A stretch of 64,000 nucleotides of DNA from Hevea brasiliensis. Taxonomy: Eukaryota > Streptophyta > Magnoliopsida > Malpighiales > Euphorbiaceae. Location of the stretch: contig NC_079496.1 in assembly GCF_030052815.1 (NCBI RefSeq), positions 70,607,652 to 70,671,651 on the forward strand, given 5' to 3'. Within the stretch, counting starts at the first letter, position 1. Each line of letters begins with the position of its first letter. The position numbers were made by a program, and so were the translations under genes. Shown piece by piece: positions 24,343 through 37,149 of this stretch. The notes below the pieces were generated by a model. The model searched no databases, had not been told where the DNA came from, and worked only from the letters and a program-made list of their open reading frames with translations.

Positions 24343-25144
24343 TCAGTGCCCATCCTTTTGGCGGTGAAAACACTTTCCTTTGCCTCCATCGACTTTAGTC
24401 TTCCTTTTACGTTTAGCTATTTTCTTAGAAGGACCAGGAATCTGAGGTTTCTTTTTCTTATTGCTCTTCTTCTTGTTGGACTTTCCAGCAGAAGAAGATG
24501 CAATCAAAGCAACCTCTTTTCCTTTAATGCCTGGCATATTCTTTTGGGCAATAACCAGCATGTTGAGTAAACCAGCTAAGGTGCATTCTAGTTTAGTCAT
24601 ATGGAAATTTGTCACAAAATTCCCAAAAGACTCAGGAAGGGACTGAAGGATCAAATCCGTCCATAGTTGGAAATCCATGTTGAAGTCAAGATGTTCCAGC
24701 TGCTCAATCAACCGAATCATCTTGTGGACATGATCCCCAACATTCTGTCCCTCAAACATCCTCATGCGAAAATAGTTGTCTAAATATCTCATACCTAGCA
24801 TTCTTGCTGTGCTCACCATACAAATCTTGTAGGTGAAGGAGGATCTCACTCGCACTCTGCATGTTCTCATGTTGCTTCTGTAACTCATTACTCATGGAAG
24901 CAAGCATGTAACACTTAGCTCTCATATCATGCTCCTTCCACTTGTCCAAAGTTTCATGTTCCTCTTGAGTGGCCTCTGGAGGTAAGGGACCAAGAACATT
25001 TGAATATAGAACATATCCTATATGTTCAAGGTTCAGGACAAGTTTCAAATTTCTTAGCCAATCAGAGAGATTAGGTCCTGTCAACCTATTGCGATCAAGT
25101 ATGCTTGCAATGATATTGGATGGTGGTGGTTGTTCTGTGCTCAT
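24343..25144 (-). pseudogene. C2 gag, broken
   Basis: The start ATG at 25144 gives MSTEQPPPSNIIASILD, then the copia Gag domain (TGPNLSDWLRNLKLVLN, DKWKEHDMRAKCYML, SEILLHLQDLYGEHS). A frameshift near 24760-24780 moves to the frame of FEGQNVGDHVHKMIRLIEQ and SLPESFGNFVTNFHM. A lysine-rich tail (KSNKKKSNKKKK) precedes the zinc knuckle, which reads CFHRQKDGH with the second Cys changed to Arg. The same start and domain order recur in C1 and its duplicated copy. Capsid-nucleocapsid protein by family. Confidence 0.93.
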
Positions 25145-26881
25145 TATTATCAGAAAATTAATTGCAGAAATAACTAGATTAATTAGTAAATGTATCATGT
25201 AATTAACCAAAATGATTATGGTCTTTTAATCAAATTGGTCCTCCCACTAACTTAGCGAATCCTACACTTCCAAAGTAGAAAACGGAAATCCTAGTTGGAT
25301 GGATTTCTAGTGGGTGATTGAATTCTTATAATTCTATTGATCATCCTCAGGTACATCCATTATTGGAATTACAATAAACTATAAGTGAGCAACTCCTTGC
25401 CCATCACATCTCATGTGAGGTTCAATCCTTTACCTAGCCCCTAATGCTCAAAATCTCAGGTACATCCATTATTGACTTATCTTGCATTAGTTAAGTTGAT
25501 CCCATTGAGTCAGTAATTATGCAAATAATTTTAATGTCCTCAGGTACATCCAATATTGGCCACCAAACCATTTACATATTTACAACATCTCATGCTTAAC
25601 AATTATTCTTAAGAAAATCTCTTAAATTAATTGCATCTTATGCAACTATTTAAAATTTCTTAAAATAATTGCCCCAATGGAGGGCTTATGTTATAATTAC
25701 TTTAATTATAGCATTTCCAACTTAATCATTTGTTTGGAAGATTTTATAGCCATCGTTATTACTATTAAGGTCTCACTTTGCACATTATCCATTTAGCATG
25801 CATATATCATATAATTGCATACATTCCCATACATCTCATGCATTCATGGATAAGCAGTAAATATGGTATGATCATGGACTTTCTAAGGGATTCAATTCTA
25901 AGCCACCAAGAATTGAATCAGGGCATTCCTAGGTGCATTTCATTCATTCATTTTACAAGAGTTGCTGAAGGAGTACATAATCAACACTTGATATTGAATT
26001 CCTCCCACTGGTCCCACCAATGCTCTTGACCTCCTTGAACTTCTTGCAATCCAATATTACATAGTAATCCTTGGCATACCAAGGCGAATTTACAAGAACT
26101 TAAATAAATGAAATTACAACCCAAAAATATTACAAACTTAATAATACATGCCCAAAATAAATTAAAATAAATTAATTAATTTACAATCCCAAAGAAACAT
26201 AAAAGAAATAAATCCAATCACATTGGTCTTTTATAGTCCATGATCATCCATCATGCATATCACTATTTAATAATTAAATAGAACATACATACTTAAATTA
26301 AATTGAATATCTCATATTCAACTTAAAAATCCAGATTTGAATATGATTCAAATAAATTTAAAAATTCATATTTGAATCACATTCAAACAACTTCAAAAAT
26401 TCAGATTTGAATCACATTCAAACATTTTTTAAAAAATCAGATTTGAATCACATTCAAATATTTTTTAAAAAATCAGATCTGAATTTTATTGAATCAATTT
26501 TAAAAAATCAGATTTAAATATGATTCAAACAACTTTAAAAATTCAGATTTGAATCACATTCAAACAACTTTTAAAATTCAGATTTGAATTACATTCAAAC
26601 AATTTTTTAAAATTCTGATTTGAATCATAATTTAATTGTGTGATTAAAACAACTAATTAAACACTTTAATTAGTCAAAGAATAGGCCTTAGATCATACAA
26701 CAATTGCAGAATTAAAAGCCAAACCTTGAACCACCCATGGAACCATTGTTGCCGCCACCAATGGTGGCTTCACCATGTGTGCCGCCACACCTCTTGATCC
26801 AACCAGCAATGAATCAATCATCTCATAATCAAATCACACAATTAAATCATATAATCAACAATCTAAATGGCAAATATAGTG
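25145..26881 (-). other. C2 leader between PBS and gag
   Basis: About 1.7 kb of non-coding leader. It holds three copies of a motif with core ACATCCATTATTG (plus strand: 25346-25366, 25455-25474, 25539-25559) and an AT-rich minisatellite (about 26320-26635). The 26000-26160 stretch serves as the empty-site reference for the L1 and F1 insertions in C3 and C1. No conserved open frame is seen. Confidence 0.8.
26320..26635. repeat. AT-rich minisatellite in C2 leader
   Basis: About nine degenerate units of roughly 31-34 bases sharing TTCAGATTTGAATCACATTC and an A/T spacer. The same array appears in the C3 leader (49215-49520). Confidence 0.85.
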
Positions 26882-26893
26882 GCTCTGATACCA
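26882..26893 (-). promoter_or_regulatory. C2 primer-binding site
   Basis: The minus strand reads TGGTATCAGAGC, two bases from the 5' LTR end (CA-AT-TGG...), matching initiator-methionine tRNA. Confidence 0.95.
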
Positions 26894-26895
26894 AT

Positions 26896-29004
26896 TGAAG
26901 GAACGGAAGCGTGAAAAACACAAATTTATACCATTGAATTCAAAAAAATTTAACCTAGGGTCACATGCACCATGCAAGATTTATTTTTATCTATTTGATT
27001 TCAATGATAAACAACGTATTAAAACTCTTTTAATATGTTTTTGGATCTGTATTTGCTATTTAAGATTTTAAAATTAATCAGATTAATTTTAGAACCCTAG
27101 ATTAAATCAAGAACGATTACACTAACCTCTTGATGCACTGCAGCGTGTCTGCGCCTTTGAGATTCGTCTTCAGGACACCAAATGTTGTCTCTCTAGCTTG
27201 TCCACACCAAGAACACCTATGGCAGCCCTTGAACAGCCTCTAAAGCTTTTTCTATTAATTAGAAATTCAAGTTCTGCCTTTTAAGAGATTAGAGATGTAA
27301 ACAGGACACTAGAAACAATTTCTAGTGTTCTTAATTCAAGAGATTGATGGCTAATCTCTTTGAATTGATGAGAGATGAAGAGAAATAGCTGGAGAGGCTT
27401 AAAGTGGAGTGACAAATGAGAGGAGAGGCTGCTGGTTATTTTTTCTTTTCATAACCACACTTAAATAGCTAGGTTAACACATTAAACCCTAGCCACATGT
27501 CACCTTTTGATTAGCTCTAGGTTTAAGTGACCCAATCACATTGTGCCAAGTGTCAAACCTATATTTAATCTTGATTTTAATCATCTTACATGATTAAAAA
27601 ACATTTGGCAAGCTTATGTGTAATCCCATGTGTCACCATCTCATGGTGCCACGTGTCACACAGTGAAATGACCAAAATGCCCCTGTGTCTTAATTTTGAG
27701 TTCTTAACCCAAAATAATTATTTTCTTCTTCTAATTAATTAATATCAAATATAAATTAATTAATTAATCTCTATTAATTAATTTCTCATCAATTAAATTC
27801 ATATTTAAACACTTTAAATATAAATTTAATTTATACTACACATCCAATAATCTAGGTTTGGTTTCAAGTCATGCTAGGGACTTTGCAATTTAATTGCAAA
27901 CCAAACTTATTTAATTAATCAATTAAACTCTTTAATTAATTAATTAAATTATATTTAATTTGGTGATTACTTGTGTATGTGTGTGACTTACTAGGCTCAT
28001 CACTAATTGGCAATGAGACATGATATCAACTCTTAATATCATCAGAACTCTGTCTTACCATAAATGATTTCTCTAAATCATTTTATGAACCTCATAGACC
28101 ATGGTTAACACCTAGCATAGCATGCCATGGCCACCCAATTAGTAATAAGATTTAACTTAAATGAACCTATAATCATATGTTACCATGCACTAGAATCTCT
28201 CTGTTACAAAATCCCAACTCAAGCTGGAGTCATGGTTTATGTCAAACTCCATTTGCTATGAATATTATGTTCTCTTTTAATTCCAGTTCTTGATTAAAAA
28301 CATTTTTCTCATCAGAAACTCTTTTCTGAATAAATCTATCTATCCTGGCCAGGAACTTGAAACATCAAGAACAATTAAATGAACATAGGATTTTATCTCT
28401 ATTTACTTAGAGGAACAGATTCCATCTTGATCAACACCTACCTCCATATATAACTAGTAGGAGCCAACACATGCCCATATACCCATACATAATACAAGTA
28501 TGAAAGCAGTATCAAACTCAAACTACCTATATACAAGATAACTGTGTTATCTCAGGTCTAAAGATTATATGCACTGATATGATTTATGACAAAACATTGA
28601 CAAGAGTAAACTCCATGTGCTTGTCATAAGTGTCACTGGTTCGGCCTACTTATCATTTATAAGTGCCTATCATGTTTGTCATATGGCATGAGACTCACCA
28701 TTCCATCTTATTTATATCTCATATAAATAACTTGGGAACAAACATGAATACAATCTTTCTGGATAAGTCATGTCCTTATTATGAAGTATCCTCGATTGTG
28801 AACCTATTTATGATACTTGGTGCTAGAAATATTGTCACTCATATTCTTAATAACTTAAGAATAATATTTCTAACAAAATATCAATGGACCTTTTCTATTA
28901 CACATAAATATATTATGTAAACCGAAAAGTGGAAATGCCTTTTATTAATAAAATTATGTACAAGATACATACTAAATGGTATGCTCTAGGGCATACTACT
29001 AACA
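26896..29004 (-). repeat. C2 5' LTR
   Basis: 2109 bp, matching the 3' LTR. The sense strand has a possible but weak TATA element, CTATTTAAG (27468-27460), at the place where the C3 LTR has CTATATAAG. The open frame at 28663-28920 is the same LTR by-product as in the other copy. Confidence 0.95.
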
Positions 29005-29334
29005 CTCATCCATGCTCATCATTTTGGATAGTGTCCATACATTTCGATTCTTATTCATTACCATGCATATTCATTCATGCTCATTTCATATATCAAAATT
29101 TTCAAATTTCCATTAATTACATAATTTATAATTTATATAATATACAAATTAATTACAATTTCATAATTTATATTTCAACATAATAACTAATTATAAATAC
29201 ATAAAATAACTTTTGTGAGCTCTATCTACATGCATTGCTAAGGAGGTGACAACCTTGGTCACTTCTGACACTTCTGCAGATCTGGACTCAAAAAATCTTA
29301 GTCAAAGTACCTGCGGGAGGAAACAAATCCATCG

Positions 29335-29360
29335 CGCTAAGCATTGCTGCTTAGTGGTGC
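29335..29360 (-). other. Conserved LTR stem-loop in G3
   Basis: The minus strand reads GCACCACTAAGCA-GCAA-TGCTTAGCG: a perfect 7-bp stem closed by a GNRA-type tetraloop. Confidence 0.7.
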
Positions 29361-29837
29361 AATAATATAATAAGAAAATAATATATACAAATAAGAAAGA
29401 ATCAAACATTCTAAATATTCAAGTATCAATTTGATTTAAAATGATATTTCTAGTATTAACTATCTTATATGCTAATTCGTTCCTCTTTGGAAGTGCCAAA
29501 TTTATAGCCTTACAGTAATAATATTCAATATACATTTTATTCTAAGAGTATTGTATTTGAGGTCTCTCTACGATTTTGTAAATTGTATTTTTATTATATT
29601 TCTATTGCTAATCTCTTTTTCATATTTCATTCAATACTTTCTAATATTTTTAACTGCTAATATTCTTAAATAATTTCAATAATTTTACACTACCCAGGTA
29701 ACCTATGACAGGCTGACTAAACTGGATAACGGGTCATTGGCACTAGACACTGCAGTGCCTCAGGCCGTCATACCATGGGACGCAGAACGTCAACCACGTA
29801 TGCAGTCAGTATGACTAAAAAGCCATGATAACATATA

Positions 29838-29925
29838 ATCGGGCATAAAAGCCATGAGTGTGAGCATAAAGCCATGAGTGCGGGCATAAAGCCATGAATA
29901 CAGGCATAAAGCCTTACACAGTACT
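29838..29925. repeat. 21-bp tandem repeat in G3 LTR
   Basis: Four units of the type GGGCATAAAGCCATGAGTGC. Its reverse complement corresponds to the array in G5 at 44429-44538. Confidence 0.85.
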
Positions 29926-32040
29926 GCTAAAACAATACCCTATTGGCATGCCAATCTATCTAATCTGATACACATGTCTAGGCAATATATGGGCACGTAG
30001 TACCATTAAAAGTTCATAAGTTTCATTACTTCATTATAGGTTCTAATTATAATTTCTAGCATTTTAATCTTTTTCATAATAGAAACATAAATCTCTAAGT
30101 TTAATATTTACATAATTTATGCATTCATCGTAATTTATATATTCATTATGTTATCCATAATGATCACAACTCAAAATAATGGTTCTCATGTACTATTGTA
30201 CTCAAAATATTTTTCCCTTCCACAATAATAAGAACTCATGTCTCATTCATACATTAATATGGTTCATTTATTCATTACACTATTTATATAATTTATTATT
30301 TGAAATTCAAGAAATGTTTTGCTTACTAGGTATTTATGATTACTTTTAATTTCACTCATGTACCGTTAAGTGTCAATAGGTTTTATTTTATTTCCTAGTA
30401 GAAATATAATGTCCAAATTCATTTTTATCTAATGCATATGTTCATAAATTTCATTTGTATAGTTCATTTATAATTTCATCTCTAATCTATCACCCCAATT
30501 CACATGTACCTAGGTTCAAGCAAATTTTCATTTTTATTCAATAAAAAAAAAGGAAAGTCCCCAAATATTATTTACACATCATTTATACCTTTAATATTTC
30601 ATTTATAGTAATTTACAATTCACATTTCAAATTATATTAACTATTTCTCCTAAGTTCTATTTGTGATGAGCCTACAATTCACATCAAACTAATCACATGA
30701 TTTAAACAAACATTAAATCATTTAAGTGAGGTATCATTAGCAATTAAGTTTTGGTCCTTTGCATTCATTTCATTGAGGTTACTATTCACTTAACTATTCC
30801 TACACAAAAGTTGACTTTTTAATGCATAATAGATTTGTTGAACCTAATTTCACCAAAATACCACATTTTGCATTTTATTTTTGTTGGCATTGATTTCCAA
30901 TACCATTTCAAAGGTTATTTTATGTTATTCAAAATTTTCAGATTTTATACCTTAAGTTTACTGTTCCACTGGTCATTGTTACAGTAGAAATTTGGCAAAA
31001 GTTTCTTCATCAAAGTTGTTCCTTTATTTGTCTTCTTTAATTTCCTTTTCGAATCACTCTATTTGGAGTTTTGTACCTTAAGTTATGGTTAATTTACCAT
31101 AACTGGCCGGATTGGTCTTTACCCAGATTTTCTGGGCAAATTTGGTTCTGCCAGATTTGGTGTCCTAACTTGGAATTCATAATTTAGGTTGTTATTCTTT
31201 ATGAAAGTTGTTCTAAATTGTCTAAGATTTCCATTGCCATAAAAATTAGGTCATTTGGGCCTCTCTACACAAAGTTATGGCCAAATGAACAAACACTTGT
31301 TCATTTGGTCAATTTTTCCAGGTCCAGAATTGGTTACCCAGATTTGGCAAATTTTTAGGTCATCTTAAGTTGGTTTTCTGAGTAGGCTTTCTTCATCAAA
31401 GTTGTGCCATTATGTGTCTCATTTCACCTCCAATTGGCCTTGCACCAATTGAAGCTATACAAACCAAGTTATGGCTGCCCAAACACACTGGACTCAAGTC
31501 TAGACCTGCTGGTACAACTGGGAAGCATACCAAATCCCTAATCTAATGCCACAATTCACCTCATTTTGTGGTCAACCCATACCAAATGGTCACTAGTTGA
31601 CCATTAAAACACCAATTGAACCTCCAAGCACAAAATTCTCAATTTAATCCTAAAACCCTAACTTCCAACTTCCTACTCATGCATAACACTTGGACTTCAA
31701 CTTCTAATCCATACACACTCCTTAAACACCATCACTAAACCAATTTAATTTAGTTTAAATCATCAAAATCATCACTCATTTAAAGCTACCAAAATTCATG
31801 GGTGGTTATAAATATATATTTTCTTTTATTCTTCAACAAATTGAACTCAATTTAGCATTCTAAACAAAAGATAGGAAGGAAGGAAAGAAGTATATGCACT
31901 AACCTCTTGAGTGCAGAATTTTTCCAAGGTATAACTTCACTTTTTCCTCTTCAAATTGCTGCCCAAATATTGTGCTAATGGTAAGGATCAATTTTTGTGA
32001 AGGGATGATAGGGTTTTATGGTGGGATGAAGGCGGAAATC

Positions 32041-34090
32041 TAAAAGAGCGGAAGCATGAAAAACACAAGATTATATCATTGAATTCAAAAATTTTTCACC
32101 TAGAGTCACATGCATCATTTAAGATTCATTTTTATCTATTTGATTTCAATGATAAATAGCATATTAAAACTCTTTTAATATGTTTTGGATCTAGATTAGA
32201 TCAAGAATAAGTGCACTAACATTTTGATGCACTACAATTGTGTTTGGCACCTTTGGGATGTGCCTAGGACACCAGATGTTGTCCCTCTAGCTTGTCCACA
32301 CCAAGATCACCAATGACAGCCCTTCAACATCTTCTCCAGCCTTTCTAATTAATTAGAAAATTAGGTTTTGCCTTTAGAGAGATTACAGATGTATACAGGA
32401 CACTAGAAACAATTTCTAGCAATTTTAATTCAAGAAAATGTTGGCAATTCTCTTTGAATTGATTAGAGATGAAGAAGAAGAGAGGAAGACGACTCCTTGG
32501 GTGGTGGCACAAAAGAAATAAATAGTAGCTTGTATTTTTGCTTTTCATCCTTTCCCTTATATAGCTAGGTCACCACTTAAAACCCTTACCAAATGTCACT
32601 TTCTTATTGACTCTTAGTTTAATTGACCCAATCACATAATGCCAAGTGTCAAACTTAGATTTAATCTTGACTTTAATAATCTTACATGATTAAAAGATAA
32701 TTGGCAAGCTTATGTGTAGTGCCATGTGTCACCATCTCATGGTGCCACATGTCACCCTGTGAAATGACCAAAATACCCTTGTGTCTTAATTTTGAGTTCT
32801 CAACCCAAAATAATTATTTCTCTTCTTCTAATCATTTTATATCAAATATAAATAAATTAATTAATCTCTGTTAATTAATTTCTCATAATTAAATTCATAT
32901 TTAAACACTTTAAATATAAATTTAACTTATACTTTACATCCAATAACCTAGATTTGGTTTCAAGCCATGCAAGGGACTTTACAATCTAATTGCAAACCAA
33001 ACCTATTTAATTAATTAATTAAACTCTTTAATTAATTAATTAAATCATATTTAATTTGGTGATTACTTGTGTATGTGTGTGACTCATTAGGCTCATCACT
33101 AATTGTCAATGAGATATGATATCAACTCTTAATATCATCAGAACTCTTTCTTACCATAAATGATTTCTCTAAATCATTTTATGAACCTCATAGACCATGG
33201 TTAACACCTAGCATAGCATGCCATGGCCACCCAATTAGTAATAAGATTTACCTTAAATGAACCTATAATCATATGTTATCATGCACTAGAATCTCTCTAT
33301 TACAAAATCCCAATTCGAGCTGGAGTCATGGTTTATGTCAAACCCCATTTGCTATGAATATTATGTTATCTTTTAATTCCAGTTCTTGATTAAAAAGATT
33401 TTCTCATTAGAAACTCTTTTCTAATTAAATCTATCTGTCCTGGATAGCAACTTGAAACATCAAGAATAATTAAATGAACATAGGATTTTATCCCTATTTA
33501 CTTAGGGTAATCGATTCCATCTTGATCAACACCTACCTCCATATATAACTAGTAGGAGCCAACACATGCCCATATGCCCATACACAGTACAAGTATGAAA
33601 GCAGTATAAAACTCAAACCACCTATATACAAGATAACTGTGCTATCTCTGGTCTAAAGATTATATGCACTAATATGATTTATGACAATACATTGACAAGA
33701 GTAAACTCTACGTGCTTAACATAAATGTCACTGGTTTGGCCTACTTATCATGCATAAGTGCCTATCATGTTTGTTATATGGCATGAGACTCACCATTCCA
33801 TCTTATTTACATATCATATAAATAAATTGGGAACAAACATGATTACAATCTTTCTAGATAAGTCATGTCCTTATTCTGAAGTATCCTAGATTGTGAACCA
33901 ATTTATATTCTTATGCTAGAAATATTGTTACTCATATTCTTAACAACTTAAGAATAGAATTTCTAACAAAATATCAATGGACCTTTTCTATTACACATAA
34001 ATATATTATGTAAAAGTGAAAATGCCTTTTATTAATAAAATATGTACAAAATACATACTAAATGATATGCTCTAGGGCATACTACTAATA
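32041..34090 (-). repeat. C3 3' LTR
   Basis: 2050 bp; matches 49781-51839 with many substitutions and small indels. The first and last dinucleotides are decayed by transitions. No gene is seen. Confidence 0.93.
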
Positions 34091-34104
34091 ATTTTCCACT
34101 AGCA

Positions 34105-37100
34105 CTAGAGCTATTCATTATAATACCTTAGACCCTTCTTCTCAAGATGTCGGTCTAACTGTGCTTATGAAAAGGCTTAGTGTATGGATCAGCTGGAGTT
34201 TTCAACTAATGCTATTTTCTACATGGCTATATGGCCTTGCCCAACTATCTTTCTGAAAATATGTTAATGCCTTTCTATGTGTTTAGATTTTTGGTGAGAT
34301 TTGAGTTCCTTATATCCAAACAGGCTCTTTTGTAGCATCTTATGCAGCAATATACTCAGCCGCTGTAGTGGAATCTGCAGTCGTACTCTATTTGGAACTC
34401 TTCCAACTGACTGCACCTCCACTACAAATGAACACATATCCAAAGGTAGACTTTCTATCATCGATATCTGATTGGAAATCAGAATCAGTATAACCATCCA
34501 ATTGCAAGTCACCACCTCCATATATCAAGAATAAATCCTTACTTCTTCTCAAGTACTTAAGGATATTCTTGACTACTATCCAGTGTTCCAAACCTGGATT
34601 GGATTGATCCTGCTAGTAAAACTAACAGCATATGCAATATCCAGCCTAGTACACAACATTGCATACATCAAACTTCCAATAGCCGAAGCATATGGAATCT
34701 TGGCCATTTTATCTCTTTCTTCAGGTATCTTTGGAGACATCTCTTTAGAAAGGTGGATACCATGTCTCACTTGTAACAATCCTCTCTTGGAATCAAGCAT
34801 GTTAAACCTCTTTAACACCTTTTCCAAGTATAGACTTTGGGATAAACCAATTATTCTTTTCGCTCTATCTCTATAGATGCCAATCCCAAGAATATAGGTT
34901 GCCTCCCTAAGTCTTTCATGGAGAATGTACTTGACAACCATACCTTTACAATTGTCAACATACCTGTGTCATTACCCATCAATAAAATGTCATCCACATA
35001 TAAGAGAAGGAAAGTAATAACACTATCAGTAACCTTCTTATATACACATGGCTCATCCTCATTTTTGATAAAACTAAATGACTTAATAGCTTCATCAAAA
35101 TGGATGTTCCAACTCCTCGAAGTTGGTTTTAACCCATAAATGGATCGCTTTAGCTTACACACTTTAGAGGCATCACAGGATTCAAAACCCCAAGGTTGTT
35201 CCATGAAAATGTTTTCTTCAATGTATCCATTGAGAAAAGATGTTTTGACATCCATCTGCCAAATCTCATAATCATAGTATGCAGCTATTGTTAATAGAAT
35301 CCTAATTGATTTAAACATGGCAACAGGCGAGAAAATCTCCTCATAGTCGATTCCTTGCCTTTGGCAAAACCCTTTCACTACTAGTCTTGCTTTGTAGGTC
35401 TCTACCTTTCCATCAGAACCAATTTTCTTCTTGAAAACCCATTTGTTCCCTATAGATACAATACCTTTAGGTGGGTCAACAAGATCCCAAACTTGATTCT
35501 TACACATGCAATCAATATCAGATTTCATAGCACCAATCCATTTTGAAGAGTCTATATCTGATATAGCTTCTTCATAGGCAAGTGGATCATCTCCATGATC
35601 TACTTCTTCATGAGTAGACAAATCTTATTCTTCTTCATGAAGGAAACCATATCTCACTAGTGGGTGAGATACCCTGGTTAATCTACTAGGAACAACTGTA
35701 GATGTTTCATCAATAGGTGTAGGTTGACTAGATGGATCTATATCCATCTGCTCTGTTGGTTGGTCAGAATTCTCCAATTCTAACTCTATTTGCCTTCCTT
35801 TGCCTCCTTCTTGAACAAACTGTTGTTCAAGAAATGTGACATCTCTACTTTCCATGTAGGCAAATAAAAATAATATCCAAAACTATCTTTTGGATATCCA
35901 ATAAATTGACCCTTTTCTGATCTGGTTTCCAATTTATCAGTGGTCAATTTTTTGATATAAGCTGGACAACCCCAAATCTTAACACACTTAAGACTTGGTT
36001 TTCTTCCATGCCATATCTCATGAGGTGTGGAAGATACTGATTTTCATAAAATCCTATTCAGAACATACAACGCTGATTCTAATGCAAATCCCCAAAAAGG
36101 AGATTGGCATATCAGTATAGCTCATCATACTAAGTACCACATCCAATAGGGTATGATTTCTCCTTTCAGATGCACCATTCAGCTGTGGTGTTCCTGGAGG
36201 AGTCAGCTATGAAACAATGTCGTGCTCTCTCAAGTATTCGTCAAATTCAGTACTCAAGTATTCACTTCCATTATCTGATTGAAGAGCTTTAATACTCTTC
36301 CCTGTTTGATTTTATACTTTAGATTTAAATTCTTTGAACTTTTCAAAGGATTCATGTTTGTATTTCTTCAAATAAAAATAACCAAATCTTGATTTATCAT
36401 CAGTAAAAGAAATAAAGTAATGAAAACCACTTCTAGCCATTTCTTTAAATGGACTACATACATTAGTGTGTATTAGCTCCAAATTATTTTTAGCTCTTAG
36501 CTTTTGTCCTACAAAGGGTGTTCTAGTCATTTTGCCCTGAAGGCAAGATTTACAAGTTGGAGTAGGCTTAAAGCCTAATGAGGATAGAATCCCCATTTTC
36601 TCCAGTTTTGCAATCCTATCTTCTACAACATGATATAACCTTAAGTGCCAAATATATTTTGAACTTGAGTTGATTTTCACCATGGCATTGCAATCATTTA
36701 GATCACTTGCATTCATTTTGTGTTTGTCATTATTATCCAAATAATAAAGACCATCATTCATATAACCCGAACCAACATATTTATTTCCAAAATAAATATT
36801 GCAAACATCATCTGTGAACTGAAATTCATAGCCATTTCTAGTCAAACTAGATATACAAATGATGTTCTTAAAAGCATCAGGTACATATAAAATATTATCC
36901 AAACACATAACATGTCCAAACATGTAAAAAGATTTAGATTCTATGGCTAAAGCTTCAGTAGTTAAGCCATTGCCAATCCGAAATCCAACATCTTGAGAAC
37001 GCAGCTGCTACTATTTGCTAGTTCCTGCATATTATAAGAAATGTGAGAACTGGTACCAGTATCTAAAACCCAAGTTATTTATGAACTATGAGTATCATCA
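34105..37100 (-). pseudogene. C3 pol (integrase, RT, RNase H), heavily broken
   Basis: Read on the minus strand from high to low coordinates. The integrase zinc domain (WHLRLYHVVEDRI, CKSCLQGK) and core start are in 36923-36312, where the usual HSDVCGP reads HTNVCSP and so lacks the catalytic Asp. A disrupted stretch follows (36300-35860), then the linker (35855-35625). RT (35621-34851) has QMDVKTSFLNGY and YVDDILLMGND. RT C-terminal pieces follow (34941-34576), then RNase H (YTDSDFQSDIDDRKST, 34591-34388) and a tail ending at 34105. At least five frame breaks separate them. It parallels C2 pol throughout. Confidence 0.92.
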
Positions 37101-37149
37101 GAATCTAAATAACAAGATATGGACATACCTTCCGAAGCTGTATCCTTCT

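Larger units (their letters stand above)
19039..29004 (-). mobile_element. C2: complete Ty1/copia retrotransposon
   Basis: Two 2109-bp LTRs (19039-21147 and 26896-29004), TG...CA bounded, with a perfect TSD CTCAT at 19034-19038 and 29005-29009. The minus-strand order is 5' LTR, PBS, long leader, gag, protease, integrase, RT, RNase H, polypurine tract, 3' LTR. Integrase before RT defines copia. The LTR pair differs at scattered positions only, less than the C3 pair, so C2 is probably the younger of the two. Frameshifts in gag and at the RT-RNase H junction make it defective. The lineage inside copia is not settled from the sequence. Confidence 0.96.
29010..32040 (-). repeat. G3 LTR, main segment
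   Basis: This is the 3.0-kb central part of solo LTR G3, between the C2 TSD and C3. It holds the conserved stem-loop (29335-29360), a 21-bp tandem repeat (29838-29925), and degenerate units such as CACCTCCAATTGGCC and AAGTTATGGCC typical of these LTRs. No gene is seen. Confidence 0.85.

Noticed and set aside
25346..25559. Regularly spaced repeated motif that could suggest a CRISPR-like array
   Set aside because: Three copies only, spacers of unequal length that are conserved between paralogous elements, and a eukaryotic retrotransposon setting.
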